DNA from: an uncultured Sulfitobacter sp.
Lineage (GTDB): Bacteria; Pseudomonadota; Alphaproteobacteria; Rhodobacterales; Rhodobacteraceae
Length of the DNA: 64,000 bases
Reading direction: 5' to 3'
Assembly: GCF_947500075.1 (NCBI RefSeq)
Contig: NZ_CANMQS010000005.1
Coordinates: 327,478 to 391,477 of the forward strand
Shown here: positions 34,403 through 44,271 of the stretch, piece by piece
Numbering within the stretch: position 1 is the stretch's first letter
Layout: every line of letters begins with the position of its first letter
Notes under the pieces: generated by a model
Databases searched by the model: none
What the model was told of the DNA's origin: nothing
The model's input: the letters and a program-made list of their open reading frames with translations, nothing else
Position numbers and translations under genes: made by a program

Positions 34403-36565
34403 ATGGCCATCACAGCAGCACAACAGTATATCGACAGATCGGCCATCAAGGTGGACCGCGTTTTTGCGCAGTTCATCGAAGAGCAGGCCCTGCCGGGCAC
34501 GGGCGTGGATGCGGCGGTGTTCTGGGACGGGCTCTCAACGCTGGCGAATGACTTTGGCCCCCGCAACCGGGCGCTGCTGGACAAGCGCGCGGCCTTGCAG
34601 GCGCAGATCGACGTCTGGCACCGGTGCCACAAAGAAAGCCCGCACAACCCCGCTGCCTACAAGGCGTGTTTGCAGGAGATCGGCTATCTGTTGCCGGAGG
34701 GCGGAGATTTCGCGGTTGAGACGGAGAATGTGGACCCTGAGATCGCCAGTATCGCGGGGCCGCAACTGGTTGTGCCGGTCACCAACGCGCGGTTTGTGCT
34801 GAACGCCGCCAATGCGCGCTGGGGCAGCCTGTATGATGGGTTTTATGGCACCGATGCGATGGGCACGGCGGCCCCGGCGGGGCCATTCGATACGGGGCGC
34901 GGGGCGCGGGTGGTGTCGCGCGCGGCGGTGTTTCTGGATGAAGCCTTTACCGTGGCGGGGACGAGCCACGGCAAGGCGGCGTCTTACACGGTGGTGGATG
35001 GCGCGCTGATGGTGGATGGCAGCGGGCTGGTGCAGCCGGAGAAATTCGTGGGCTATGCCGGGACACCGGATGCGCCGACGGCCATTGTGTTGCAGAACAA
35101 CGGGTTGCATGTGGTTTTGGTGTTTGACCGGGATCATCCGATTGGCAAGACATCGCCCTCCGGCCTTGCGGATGTGGTGCTGGAATCCGCGGTCTCTGCC
35201 ATTGTCGATTGTGAGGATTCCGTGGCCTGTGTGGATGCCGAGGACAAGGTGCTGGCCTACACCAACTGGCTGGGCCTGATGAAAGGCGATCTGGCGGAGA
35301 CCTTTGAGAAGGGCGGCCAGACCGTCACCCGCAGCCTGCATGCGGACCGCAGCTATGTCGCGCCGGATGGATCCACGCTGAGCCTCAAGGGCCGGGCGCT
35401 GTTGCTGGTGCGCAATGTGGGGCATCTGATGACCACGCCCACGGCCCTGGACCGCGAGGGAAATGAGATTTTCGAAGGGCTGATGGATGCGCTCGTCACC
35501 ACGGTGATTGCGATGCACGATCTGCAAAAGACCGCTGGCATGCGCAATTCCACCACCGGGTCGGTCTATGTGGTCAAACCCAAGATGCACGGGCCGGAGG
35601 AAGTGGCGTTCTCGGACGAGATTTTCAGCCATGTGGAGCAGGTTCTGGGCCTGCCGCGACACACGGTGAAGCTGGGGATCATGGATGAGGAGCGGCGCAC
35701 GTCGGTCAATCTCAAGGAGTGTATCCGGGCCGCGAAACACCGGGTGTGTTTCATCAATACCGGTTTTCTGGACCGCACGGGGGATGAGATCCACACCTCG
35801 ATGGAGGCGGGACCGTTCAGCCGCAAGGATTTCATCAAACGCAAGGGCTGGATCACGGCCTATGAGAACCAGAACGTCGATATCGGTCTGGAATGCGGCC
35901 TGTCGGGCCGCGCGCAGATCGGCAAGGGCATGTGGGCGGTGCCCGACAACATGGCGGCGATGCTGGAGGCGAAGATCGAGCATCCCAAGGCGGGTGCCAA
36001 TTGCGCCTGGGTGCCCAGCCCGACGGCGGCGACGCTGCATGCGCTGCATTACCACCGGGTGGATGTGTTCGCTGTGCAGGCGGGCTTGGCCAAGGGCGGG
36101 CGGCGCGCCTATGTGGATGCGCTGCTGGAGATCCCCACGGCGACCTATCGCAAGTGGACCAAGGCGCAGATCCGCCGCGAGGTGGAGAACAACGCCCAGG
36201 GCATTCTGGGCTATGTCGTGCGGTGGATTGATCAGGGCGTGGGGTGTTCCAAAGTGCCGGACGTCAATGACGTCGGGTTGATGGAGGACCGCGCGACCTG
36301 CCGGATCTCCGCGCAGCACATCGCCAACTGGCTGCATCACGGTGTCGTCTCCGAGGCGGAGGTGATGGAGGTGTTCCAGCAGATGGCACAAGTTGTGGAC
36401 CGGCAGAATGCCGATGATCCGGCGTATCGTCCGATGGCGCCGGGGTATGACGGGATTGCGTTCAAAGCGGCCTGTGATCTGGTGCTGGAGGGGACGCGGC
36501 AGCCGTCGGGGTACACCGAGCCTGTGCTGCATGCGCGACGGTTGGCGCTGAAGGCGGCTGGGTGA
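34403..36565 (+). CDS. glcB: Malate synthase G
   Basis: This 720-aa enzyme has the length of malate synthase G. Conserved features include [21 protein letters not shown] (part), the catalytic region [32 protein letters not shown] (part) and [14 protein letters not shown]. The ATG at 34403 ([20 protein letters not shown]) matches the usual N-terminus. It condenses glyoxylate with acetyl-CoA to malate. Ureide breakdown genes at 47-54 kb produce glyoxylate, so GlcB is probably their sink. The kynurenine island now lies between them. Confidence 0.96.
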   Translation: MAITAAQQYIDRSAIKVDRVFAQFIEEQALPGTGVDAAVFWDGLSTLANDFGPRNRALLDKRAALQAQIDVWHRCHKESPHNPAAYKACLQEIGYLLPEGGDFAVETENVDPEIASIAGPQLVVPVTNARFVLNAANARWGSLYDGFYGTDAMGTAAPAGPFDTGRGARVVSRAAVFLDEAFTVAGTSHGKAASYTVVDGALMVDGSGLVQPEKFVGYAGTPDAPTAIVLQNNGLHVVLVFDRDHPIGKTSPSGLADVVLESAVSAIVDCEDSVACVDAEDKVLAYTNWLGLMKGDLAETFEKGGQTVTRSLHADRSYVAPDGSTLSLKGRALLLVRNVGHLMTTPTALDREGNEIFEGLMDALVTTVIAMHDLQKTAGMRNSTTGSVYVVKPKMHGPEEVAFSDEIFSHVEQVLGLPRHTVKLGIMDEERRTSVNLKECIRAAKHRVCFINTGFLDRTGDEIHTSMEAGPFSRKDFIKRKGWITAYENQNVDIGLECGLSGRAQIGKGMWAVPDNMAAMLEAKIEHPKAGANCAWVPSPTAATLHALHYHRVDVFAVQAGLAKGGRRAYVDALLEIPTATYRKWTKAQIRREVENNAQGILGYVVRWIDQGVGCSKVPDVNDVGLMEDRATCRISAQHIANWLHHGVVSEAEVMEVFQQMAQVVDRQNADDPAYRPMAPGYDGIAFKAACDLVLEGTRQPSGYTEPVLHARRLALKAAG

Positions 36566-37753
36566 TTGGGGGGTTATGGCACTTGTTTTGAGTGAGGCCA
36601 TTGCACCCCACCACCTGCGCGACGTGCGCTGGGATATCGTCTGCCCCGGGGAGGCGATCTGACCTTCTTTCTCTGCCACTTTATGGTGCGGTGTATGCGT
36701 GCCCTCTCAATGACCCACCCAGCCTATCGAAATCGCCTGCCCAAGCGGGGGGCAGACGATGGCCCGGCGGCTACGCCTTGTTCCGGGCTGGGTGGTATTC
36801 GGGGAGGGTTGGTTTGAGCCCACACCAGACCTTTTGATTTTGTGCTGCGTGCGCTCGCAGCGTGGAGAATGCTGCGCCGGTGTTAAATTCGGTCCTGCCG
36901 CTCAGCGGGAAAACCAGCCATTCATGCAGAGTGCAGCAAGGATCAGAGGCCGAATTTTCAGAGTGCGGGACAAACCTGCCTTTGGGTCTCCGAGGATCAC
37001 CGACGCAGCCAAATTTATTAACTGCAGCGATTATGTCGCTGTAATATAACCCAAATCATCGAATCGGCAGCTCGCAGAAAAAAGGCTTTAACCACAAAAT
37101 TTTGGTTGGATTTGCCTTTTGTCTTGGTGGGTCGTTTAATTCGCAGTTGGAAAAGGACACTGGTCGGATAGTCATGCTTCCCTGACCTCCATGTGTCGCC
37201 TAAGGATCAATTATGTTTCGGAGGGCGAGACATGATGATCAGACGTGATTACCTGCCGATCAACGACACAGGGTTGACTAATGGCAGTCTTTGCCGCGCA
37301 AGACCCGGCGGTCATCGCGAAGATCATGGACGCCTTTAGCTAACGTGGTAAGCCAGCCGTTTTCAGATGACACACCCAATTTCCCCGCAAATTGCCCGGT
37401 GCCCATTTGGCTTTCTGGATTCGGCATTCTCACGCAAGCTTCCCTTCAGGGTTCGGATCCAGAAACGGAATTAGTGTATCGCGCGTGGCTTGCGTTTGCC
37501 CTGGTTCAAGCCGCACTACCGCTTCCAGTTTGCGATCTTCGATGGTTAAGCTGGGAAATGCCAGCAACGTATCCGCGAAGTTCTCGAATGCAGATTAAGG
37601 ACGGCACGGTCATGACCTGCACAGACATGAGTTAGCATCAGCTCGGTTGAATTGGCCTATGTGCCGATCGACTGATATTTGCTCGGTTATCGAATGGGCC
37701 TTGATATCAAGGCACCGCCAAAGGCCGCTCCGGAACAACCACGGGACGTCAGG
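36566..37753. other. Gene-poor, decayed-looking 1.2-kb stretch left of the kynurenine island
   Basis: No convincing gene is seen. Base use is mixed, with A/T-rich patches (around 37000-37150), and short open frames carry bits that look coding but are quickly stopped, for example MALVLSEAIAPHHLRDVRWD at 36576 and MAVFAAQDPAVIAKIMDAFS at 37281. A small hairpin CAGCGA-N5-TCGCTG lies at 37025-37041. The impression is of remnants of lost genes. It forms the left flank of the TRAP/kynurenine block. Confidence 0.5.
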
Positions 37754-38728
37754 TCAGCCAACACAATCGCCGTCTTTCGCTGTAACACGCCGAAACACTT
37801 CGAAAGCTGCAATCAGGTCCTGAACGATCAGCCCATGCGACTTGTATGCGGTGATTTGTTCGGGTACGCCGCGTCCTTCTTTCGTTTGGTCCAGAACATT
37901 GCCGATCTCGGTCACGGGATAGTCGCCGCCGATGGCACCTGCCTGCTTCGCGCCGATGATTTCGCCGGACTCGCGGTCCGAGCTTTCCAGCGCATCGGTA
38001 AACATCGACACCTGCGCAACGGCGGCATCATCGATTTCACGGCTGTCCGCGAGGCTTGCCCCCACGAGATTGAGATGCTGCCCCTCTTGCAACATCCCAC
38101 CTTGCAGGTAGGGGGTGCGCGCGGCGGTCGTGGTGTGGATGACGTCAGCGCCCTTCAACGCATCGGCAAGGCTGTGCATTGCAGTAACGTCGCATTGGGC
38201 TTTCTCAAAGGATCTGCACAAAGCCTCTGCCGCCGCAAAGCGGCGCGCCCAAACGCGCACTTTTGCAGAAGGAAAGCACGCCAGTGACGCGCGCAGGTGC
38301 CATTCTGCCTGCTCTCCTGCACCGCAAATTGTGATGATTTCAGGATCCGGACGGGCAAGCGTCTGTGTCGCGAGCATCGACATCGCCGCCGTACGCATGG
38401 CGGTGATTCCGTCCGCGTCGAAACTTGCCAACGGCCGCCCATCGCGGCTGTCGAACAGCAAGACAAAGCCTTGGTGACTGGACAGGCCATTTGCCGCGGC
38501 ATCGGGGTACAGGCTAAGAAACTTTGCGCCGTGGATCGGGGGCGTCGTCAGCCCGCCATACATGACACCGACGCGCCCTTTATCATTCACAGGGGCCGCA
38601 AACCGGGGTGGGTGGGATGCCTGCCCCCTTGATACCGAGATCATGGCGGCTTTGAGCGGATCGATCAGATCAGTCGTCGAAATTGTATCGCGAATATCCG
38701 CCGCAGAGAAGAAGGGGGGAGGGGTCAT
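37754..38728 (-). CDS. Ornithine cyclodeaminase/mu-crystallin family protein
   Basis: This 324-aa NAD(P)-binding protein has an N-terminal dimer domain (RGQASHPPRFAAPVNDKGRV) and a Rossmann part with TICGAGEQAEWHLRA. KFLSLYPDAAANGLSSHQG is the family substrate segment. The ATG at 38728 overlaps the TRAP small-permease stop by 4 bp (ATGA), supporting this start over a longer frame. Family members are ornithine cyclodeaminases, ketimine reductases or amino-acid dehydrogenases. With a TRAP importer and tryptophan-breakdown genes nearby, an amino-acid or imine substrate is likely. Confidence 0.88.
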   Translation of the reverse strand: MTPPPFFSAADIRDTISTTDLIDPLKAAMISVSRGQASHPPRFAAPVNDKGRVGVMYGGLTTPPIHGAKFLSLYPDAAANGLSSHQGFVLLFDSRDGRPLASFDADGITAMRTAAMSMLATQTLARPDPEIITICGAGEQAEWHLRASLACFPSAKVRVWARRFAAAEALCRSFEKAQCDVTAMHSLADALKGADVIHTTTAARTPYLQGGMLQEGQHLNLVGASLADSREIDDAAVAQVSMFTDALESSDRESGEIIGAKQAGAIGGDYPVTEIGNVLDQTKEGRGVPEQITAYKSHGLIVQDLIAAFEVFRRVTAKDGDCVG

Positions 38729-39225
38729 GGTTTGTGTTCCTTGGTAAAGAGCATTGCACTCAGATGCAGCAGGATGACCGAACAACACAGGGGCACAACC
38801 GCACCTACCAGCGCCATGTTCAGCCCCAAGCCCGGCGAGGTGCGGTTGCTGCTGCGCCATAGAAATCCCCGTTGGATATTCATGTCAGGGCCCACGATTG
38901 CATAATAAATGATGGGTGCAAGAAAGACGATGACGGTCAGAAACAACAAAGCCATGGCGGCTATCCTGCGCGGTCGACCGGCGTTTTCAGAAATGGTCAC
39001 GACCGTCGGGTCAAGCCGTCGCTTGAACGCGCAGGTCGCGCCCAGCAATCCGGCCCAGACCATCAGATAGCGCGCCAGTTCTTCGGTCCAGGTAAAGGGG
39101 TGGTCAAACCCGTAGCGTGCCCAGATTTGCAAAAGCACGATCAGGACCATACCCACCAAGGCGGATTTTGCGAGGAAAAGGCAAGCACGGTCCACGCCCA
39201 CGCTTGCCAGTGTGATTGCGTTCAC
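38725..39225 (-). CDS. TRAP transporter small permease (DctQ-type)
   Basis: This 166-aa membrane protein has four hydrophobic segments, with FTWEELARYLMVWAGLLGA-like DctQ core (GFDHPFTWTEELARYLMVW). It overlaps the binding-protein gene by 4 bp and the ornithine-cyclodeaminase-like gene by 4 bp. It is part of a TRAP unit in the unusual order DctM, DctP, DctQ. Confidence 0.88.
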   Translation of the reverse strand: MNAITLASVGVDRACLFLAKSALVGMVLIVLLQIWARYGFDHPFTWTEELARYLMVWAGLLGATCAFKRRLDPTVVTISENAGRPRRIAAMALLFLTVIVFLAPIIYYAIVGPDMNIQRGFLWRSSNRTSPGLGLNMALVGAVVPLCCSVILLHLSAMLFTKEHKP

Positions 39226-40202
39226 TTGCGCGTCGCCTCGGCCAATTCGCGAAAGGCATCAACGGCGGTGGCGGGCATCAGAACGTCCCATGCGGCCCGG
39301 CTGCGCGTCTTGAAGTCTTCCAGAGCCGCGCTGTCCAGGGTCGAAACCGTTACGCCGTTTTTCTTCAGCCCTTCGATTTCAGTGCTGGCTGCCTTTGTGG
39401 TCCACGCGCGGTTGTTGGTGTTGGCGGTGGACACGGCCGCGTCGACGATCGCTTTGGTTGCGTCGTCCAGACCTGCGTACCAATCAGCCGACATCAAGGC
39501 CGAGCGGAACGGCGTGCCCGCACCAAGATCGGTGTAATGGGTCAGAAACTCGGTATGGCGAAAGATCAGCGCCACGACTGGCGGGTTGAAATAGCCGTCC
39601 ACGATGCCCTGCTGCACAGCGCCTGCAAACTCGGGCATGTCCACGACGACACCCTGCACGCCCCACTGCTTGAAAAGTTCGATCTGGCTGGCATCAATGG
39701 CACGCAGCCGCACGCCGTCCAAATCAGCCACGTTTGCCACGGGCTTGCCAGAGTTGAAAACACCCATCGTGCCGCCCAGTCCGGTCAGCGCTGCGATGCG
39801 GATGCCCTGGGCCTCCATTGATGCGCGGATCCCGTTCATCAGGTCACTTTCGGTGTCCTGCGTCGCGCGAAAGAAGTGCTCCATGTCATCAAACATATAA
39901 GGGGCCAGGAAGCCCAGAACCGTTTCGTCCACCTCCTTGATCATCACGAAATTGGTAAGCCCGAATTGCAGTAGTCCCTGGCTTAGCTGATCGACGATTT
40001 CGGGGTCCTTTCCCAGCGCACCACCGGTGAACACTGTGGCCTCCAGGCCTGCATCGCGGAGACCGGCAGCAAGGTCTTCGGCATAGACCCAATCGGCGCA
40101 GGCATCTACCGGTGGGCACCCCACCGCGATCTTGATTTCATCTGCCCATGCCGGTGCTGCCGTAAGCATCCCTATGGCCATTGCATATAACATATTCTTC
40201 AT
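39222..40202 (-). CDS. TRAP transporter substrate-binding protein (DctP-type)
   Basis: This 326-aa protein has a signal peptide (MKNMLYAMAIGMLTAAPAWA, cut before DEI) and the DctP pattern LDGVRLRAIDASQIELFKQW and VDMPEFAGAVQQGIVDGYFN. A GGGAG site lies before the ATG. A cysteine pair near the mature N-terminus (GCPPVDAC) may form a disulphide. It lies between the DctM and DctQ genes. The ligand may be linked to the kynurenine/amidase genes that diverge from this unit. Confidence 0.88.
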   Translation of the reverse strand: MKNMLYAMAIGMLTAAPAWADEIKIAVGCPPVDACADWVYAEDLAAGLRDAGLEATVFTGGALGKDPEIVDQLSQGLLQFGLTNFVMIKEVDETVLGFLAPYMFDDMEHFFRATQDTESDLMNGIRASMEAQGIRIAALTGLGGTMGVFNSGKPVANVADLDGVRLRAIDASQIELFKQWGVQGVVVDMPEFAGAVQQGIVDGYFNPPVVALIFRHTEFLTHYTDLGAGTPFRSALMSADWYAGLDDATKAIVDAAVSTANTNNRAWTTKAASTEIEGLKKNGVTVSTLDSAALEDFKTRSRAAWDVLMPATAVDAFRELAEATRK

Positions 40203-40226
40203 CGTCGTTCTCCCAGGTTGAAAAAG

Positions 40227-41546
40227 TTATCGGATAAGGCCTAATACGCGCGGCAGGGCGAGGGTAATTTCGGGCAGTAGGATCAGCAGGATCAACAAGG
40301 TGAGTTGCACGATCAGAAACGGCAGAATGGCAAGGCTGAGGCGCAGGTAATTGACACCACTGGCCGCAGAAATGACCATCAGGCAGCCACCGAAGGGGGG
40401 TGAGATCAGGCCCAGCGTCAGGTTCAGACAGCTTACCACGCCCACATGCACCGGATCCGCGCCGCCCGCGATGGCCGCCGGGATCAGCACCGGCACCAGC
40501 AGCACAAGCGCCATGGACACATCCATCACCATGCCTGCCAGAAACATGATGCCACTGGCCAGCAGGAAGTAAGACGTGCTGTTCAATCCTGCTGACTGCA
40601 CCCATGAGGCGATCTGCTCGGGCACCTGCAAAAGCCCCATCAGGTAGCCGAACACCGCCGCTGCAAAGAGGATCATAAAGATCGACCCGGTCAGCATGAC
40701 CGTGCGCTCAACCGATGCGGAGGTCAGGCTTGCCGTGATGCGCACTGCGTCACCGGGGCTGTTGCGGTCCAGAAGGGCATAGGCAAAGACCAGCAGCAGC
40801 GTGATCGCAACCGCGATGCCTGCCGCCTCTGTCGGGGTGACAAGGCCGAAAACGATGCCCGCCACGATGGTGATCGGGATCAACAGGGCGGGCAGCGCGC
40901 GCAGGATGGTTGCGGCGACGGGAGGCAGGCTTTCTGCCGTGCCGCCAGGGTGGTTCTCGCGGCGGGCGATCCAGAAGTTGTAGCCGCCCAGAAATACCGC
41001 CATCAGCAGCCCCGGCACGATGCCACCCGCAAAAAGGGCCGCGACCGAGACATTCATCAACGCGCCATAAAAGATCATTACGATGCTGGGCGGGATGATC
41101 GGCCCGATGACGCAACTGGCCGCCGTCAACGCTGCGGCAAAGTCGCGGCGATACCCTTTTTCCGCCATCGCGGGCACTAATGTGTTGGTCGTCGCCGCCG
41201 CATCAGCCACCGCAGAGCCCGAGATCCCCGCCAGAAAGACGCTGGAGGCGATGTTGACGTAGCCCAAACCGCCTTTCAGCCGTCCCACGATCAGCATGGC
41301 CAGATCGATCAACACCCGCGTGACGCCGCCCTTTGTCATGGTCTCGCCCGCCAGAATGAACAGCGGCATTGCCAGAAAGGTAAAGACGTCGATCTGGCTG
41401 AAGATGCGCTGCGGCAGGATGCCCAGATAAGCGGCATGATCGCTGAAAACAAAGGCCAGCACGGCGGCGGCGCCCGCGACATAACTGATCGCGACCCCTG
41501 ACAGGATCGCCGCCAACGCAAACGCAAAGAGAAGCAGCCAGATCAT
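40227..41546 (-). CDS. TRAP transporter large permease (DctM-type)
   Basis: This 439-aa integral membrane protein has about 12 hydrophobic segments. Marks are VFLAGISGSAVADAAATTNT, IGPIIPPSIVMIFYGALMN and LGLISPPFGGCLMVISAA. It is first in the minus-strand TRAP unit, divergent from the XRE-cupin regulator across an 83-bp gap containing repeated GGAAAAATGT boxes. It is the ion-coupled transport subunit. Confidence 0.92.
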   Translation of the reverse strand: MIWLLLFAFALAAILSGVAISYVAGAAAVLAFVFSDHAAYLGILPQRIFSQIDVFTFLAMPLFILAGETMTKGGVTRVLIDLAMLIVGRLKGGLGYVNIASSVFLAGISGSAVADAAATTNTLVPAMAEKGYRRDFAAALTAASCVIGPIIPPSIVMIFYGALMNVSVAALFAGGIVPGLLMAVFLGGYNFWIARRENHPGGTAESLPPVAATILRALPALLIPITIVAGIVFGLVTPTEAAGIAVAITLLLVFAYALLDRNSPGDAVRITASLTSASVERTVMLTGSIFMILFAAAVFGYLMGLLQVPEQIASWVQSAGLNSTSYFLLASGIMFLAGMVMDVSMALVLLVPVLIPAAIAGGADPVHVGVVSCLNLTLGLISPPFGGCLMVISAASGVNYLRLSLAILPFLIVQLTLLILLILLPEITLALPRVLGLIR

Positions 41547-41573
41547 GAAAAAAACTCCTTGAGGTCAGCATAG

Positions 41574-41620
41574 TTTTCCGATAGGAAAAATGTCAACGAA
41601 TTTTATTATCGGAAAAATGT
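41574..41620. promoter_or_regulatory. Repeated GGAAAAATGT operator boxes
   Basis: TTTTCC-GATA-GGAAAA (41574-41589) is a perfect dyad, and GGAAAAATGT occurs twice as a direct repeat (41584-41593 and 41611-41620), 27 bp apart. This lies in the short divergent gap between the TRAP unit and the XRE-cupin gene, so the latter's product is the likely binder and would control both directions. Confidence 0.6.
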
Positions 41621-41629
41621 GAAGCCAAA

Positions 41630-42268
41630 ATGGTCAAGAAAGAAATGGCGGGCCTTGCGGAAAATCATCGCGCAGCCTTTGGGGAGCGCGTTCAGAAGCT
41701 ACGCAAGGCGCAAAACCTCACGTTGCAGCAGGTCTCGAAGGCCAGTGAGCTTGCGGTATCCACAGTTTCCAAAATTGAAAACTCCCACCTTTCACCCACC
41801 TATGACGTGATGCTGAAGCTTAGTGCGGGTCTGGGCACTGACTTGGTTTCCCTATTGGAAAATTCGCCAACGCTTACGCCGAAGCCCACGAGTTCAGGGC
41901 GGCTGGCTGTTTCACGCGGAAACGAACTGTCAAAACTGAACGCGGGCCCATATGTCTATGAACCCATTGGAACGCAGCTCAAGAACACGCTGATCGATGC
42001 AACCTTTGTGACCGTCACAGCCCGCGATGTGGAGGCGTTCAAGGACCCCATTCGCCACGCCGGCGAGGAACTGGTGGTGGTCATCAGCGGTGCGGTGGAA
42101 CTGCACACTGATCTCTACGAGCCCATCCGCCTGAATGCCGGCGACAGCGTCTATTACGACGCGGGCATGTCACACGCCTATATCTCGGTCAGCGATGACG
42201 ATGCCCGCATTCTCAACATTGTGTCCGGCGCCTCCATGAAAGGGTTGCTGCATGCTGAGCAGGGATGA
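41630..42268 (+). CDS. XRE-family regulator with C-terminal cupin domain
   Basis: This 212-aa protein has a helix-turn-helix (FGERVQKLRKAQNLTLQQVS, then ELAVSTVSKIENSHLSPTYD) at about residues 15-75 and a cupin sensor at about 125-200 (GEELVVVISGAVELHTDLYE, GDSVYYDAGMSHAYIS). Such XRE-cupin proteins often sense a small catabolite. It is divergent from the TRAP unit and overlaps the amidase gene by 17 bp, so it likely controls the whole island. The operator boxes are directly upstream. Confidence 0.88.
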   Translation: MVKKEMAGLAENHRAAFGERVQKLRKAQNLTLQQVSKASELAVSTVSKIENSHLSPTYDVMLKLSAGLGTDLVSLLENSPTLTPKPTSSGRLAVSRGNELSKLNAGPYVYEPIGTQLKNTLIDATFVTVTARDVEAFKDPIRHAGEELVVVISGAVELHTDLYEPIRLNAGDSVYYDAGMSHAYISVSDDDARILNIVSGASMKGLLHAEQG

Positions 42269-43688
42269 ATGGGTCCGCCATGACCTTGTCGGAATGGCCG
42301 AATTGGCAGCCTCGGGCGCGGTGTCGCGGCGGGACATCCTGCTGACGGCAATCCGCGAGATCGAGCGTCTGAACCCTGCGCTGAATGCGGTCAATGTCAC
42401 ACAATTCGAACAGGCGCTCGACGCTCTGGACAAGGCACCAGAGGATGCGCGCTTTGCCGGGCTGCCCTATCTGATCAAAGACTTGCACGCACCGGTCAAG
42501 GGCATGCCGCTGTCCAATGGCAGTGTTCGGTTCAAAGGCACCGTTTTCGATTTCGATTCGACCACAGTGTCCCGCCTGCGTGGCAGTGGCCTTGCGTTTC
42601 TGGGCCGGACGGCATCGCCCGAGTTTGGCCTGTCGCTGGCGACCGAAAGTGAGGCCTGGGGCATCAGCCGCAATCCGTGGAACCTTGAACGTGGTGCCGG
42701 GGGGTCCAGCGGCGGGTCTGCGGCGGCTGTTGCCTCTGGCATGTTGCCCGCCGCACATGCGACGGATAGCGCCGGGTCAATTCGCATCCCTGCGGCGTTT
42801 AACGGTCTGGTCGGGTTGAAGCCTACCCGCGCCATCAATGCCTTTGGCCCGCACAGGGGGGATCCGAATTTTGGCATGAGCCATGAGCATGCAGTCACCC
42901 GCACGGTCCGCGACACTGCCGCCTTGCTCGATATCACTGCTGGCCCTGATGCGGGCTGCCCCTATTTTACCGCCAAGCCGGATACAGCGTTTGAGGCGTT
43001 GATCGAAACGCCACCGGCGCGGTTGAAGATCGGCTTTGTCACGACACAGTTTCACGGGGACGTGGTCGACGGGCAGAGCAAATTGGCGGTCGAGCGGACG
43101 GCAAAATTGCTTGAGGATCTTGGGCATACAGTGACGCCCGCCATGCCGCAATTCGACAGCGCCCTGCTGACGGACACGATGATCCGGCTGTTGATGGGGT
43201 CGCTTGCGGGACTGTTTGTCGGCACCCCGATGGCGGAAGATACCGACCTAGAGGGATTTCAAGACATCACCAGACAAGCGATCCGGTTCTCCCAAAGCAC
43301 ATCTCTTGGCGAACACCTGCAACGCGCAGGCATCATCAACCAACAGGTGCGCGCGCTTGCCCGGTACTTTGAGACCTTTGACGTGCTGCTGACGCCCGCC
43401 ACCAACGGGCCTGCGCCCGCGCATGGCGTGCTGCGCATGGATCAAGGCGATCTGGATGGCTTTCTGGAGCGTCTTTTCACAATCAGCCCGTTCAGCGCCG
43501 CCTTCAACGCCTCCGGCCAGCCCGCCATCAGCCTGCCGGTGCACGAAACCCCGGATGGCCTGCCCATTGGCATCCAGCTGGTGGCCGGATTTGCGCGTGA
43601 TGCGACGCTGTTGCGGCTTGCGGCGCAGCTTGAGGCGGCCAGCACATGGAACACAACTGCACCTGATCAGGGTGCTTTGACAGCGTAA
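42252..43688 (+). CDS. Amidase (amidase-signature family), candidate N-formylkynurenine amidase
   Basis: This 478-aa protein has the amidase-signature triad: Lys76 in PYLIKDLHAP, the cis-Ser in GAGGSSGGSAAAV (about 152-153) and the nucleophile Ser176 in ATDSAGSIRIPAAF. The usual Gly before GS in the last motif is Ala. It lies between the regulator and the tryptophan dioxygenase/kynureninase genes. No classical KynB formamidase is seen here, so this amidase might release formate from N-formylkynurenine. That is inference; many amidase-family substrates are possible. Confidence 0.88.
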   Translation: MLSRDEWVRHDLVGMAELAASGAVSRRDILLTAIREIERLNPALNAVNVTQFEQALDALDKAPEDARFAGLPYLIKDLHAPVKGMPLSNGSVRFKGTVFDFDSTTVSRLRGSGLAFLGRTASPEFGLSLATESEAWGISRNPWNLERGAGGSSGGSAAAVASGMLPAAHATDSAGSIRIPAAFNGLVGLKPTRAINAFGPHRGDPNFGMSHEHAVTRTVRDTAALLDITAGPDAGCPYFTAKPDTAFEALIETPPARLKIGFVTTQFHGDVVDGQSKLAVERTAKLLEDLGHTVTPAMPQFDSALLTDTMIRLLMGSLAGLFVGTPMAEDTDLEGFQDITRQAIRFSQSTSLGEHLQRAGIINQQVRALARYFETFDVLLTPATNGPAPAHGVLRMDQGDLDGFLERLFTISPFSAAFNASGQPAISLPVHETPDGLPIGIQLVAGFARDATLLRLAAQLEAASTWNTTAPDQGALTA

Positions 43689-43697
43689 GGAAAACAA

Positions 43698-44111
43698 ATG
43701 TCGACTGCAAAAGATGCCCTGCAGGGCCTGTTCACCGCCCTTGAGGAACGCAACCACGCCGCGGCAATGGACTGTTTCACGGATGACGCCGTGTTATTCG
43801 ATCCGCACTACCCGACCCCAAAAATGGAGGGTCGTGCGGCGATCGCCAAGGGGCTGACTTGGGGGCTCAAGTCGATGAAGCAGTTCGGCTTTACCATCGA
43901 AAAGACCTATCAGGGTGAAAACGGCACATCCTGCGCTGTTGAGATCGACACCCATCATTTTCTTTCAGGCGGGCAAGAATTACGCTTCCCACAGGCGTTC
44001 TTTGTCGAAACGACAGACGGCAAGATATCCGCGTTTCGTGCCTATGAGCCTTATGGGCCGAATGGTTTCATGGGCTTCATGCTGAGGTTGTCTCACAAGT
44101 TCGCCAAGTGA
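43698..44111 (+). CDS. NTF2-like/SnoaL-like protein
   Basis: This 137-aa small alpha-beta protein starts STAKDALQGLFTALEERNHA followed by AAMDCFTDDAVLFDPHYPTP, the typical NTF2-like (SnoaL) opening. It lies 9 bp after the amidase gene and before the tryptophan dioxygenase gene. The family includes isomerases, dehydratases and non-catalytic binding proteins. No catalytic residue can be assigned with confidence. Confidence 0.8.
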   Translation: MSTAKDALQGLFTALEERNHAAAMDCFTDDAVLFDPHYPTPKMEGRAAIAKGLTWGLKSMKQFGFTIEKTYQGENGTSCAVEIDTHHFLSGGQELRFPQAFFVETTDGKISAFRAYEPYGPNGFMGFMLRLSHKFAK

Positions 44112-44191
44112 GGCGCTGCTGACCGCAAAAGCAAATGCGCCCAAGCGTGAGTGCAGGACAGGTATCAGCCCAGGCAGATACGGCGCGAGCG

Positions 44192-44220
44192 GTGACCCTC
44201 TACGCCCGTAAGTGGGTCAC
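44192..44220. promoter_or_regulatory. Dyad in the gap before kynA
   Basis: GTGACCC (44192-44198) and GGGTCAC (44214-44220) form a 7-bp dyad with a 15-base spacer in the 160-bp gap before the tryptophan dioxygenase gene. It may be an operator or a weak hairpin; no T-run follows. Confidence 0.35.
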
Positions 44221-44271
44221 GGGCCACCCTGGTTTGGGTACATTCTCAAAACATCTGATTGGAGATTCCCA

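Noticed and set aside
34535..36679. A 714-codon minus-strand open frame opposite glcB
   Set aside because: It mirrors malate synthase G; its Arg/His-rich composition is that expected for the antisense of a high-GC gene.
37291..37635. A 114-codon plus-strand frame in the left flank of the island
   Set aside because: No family features, no ribosome site, and neighbouring frames show equally protein-like bits; it is more likely decayed DNA.
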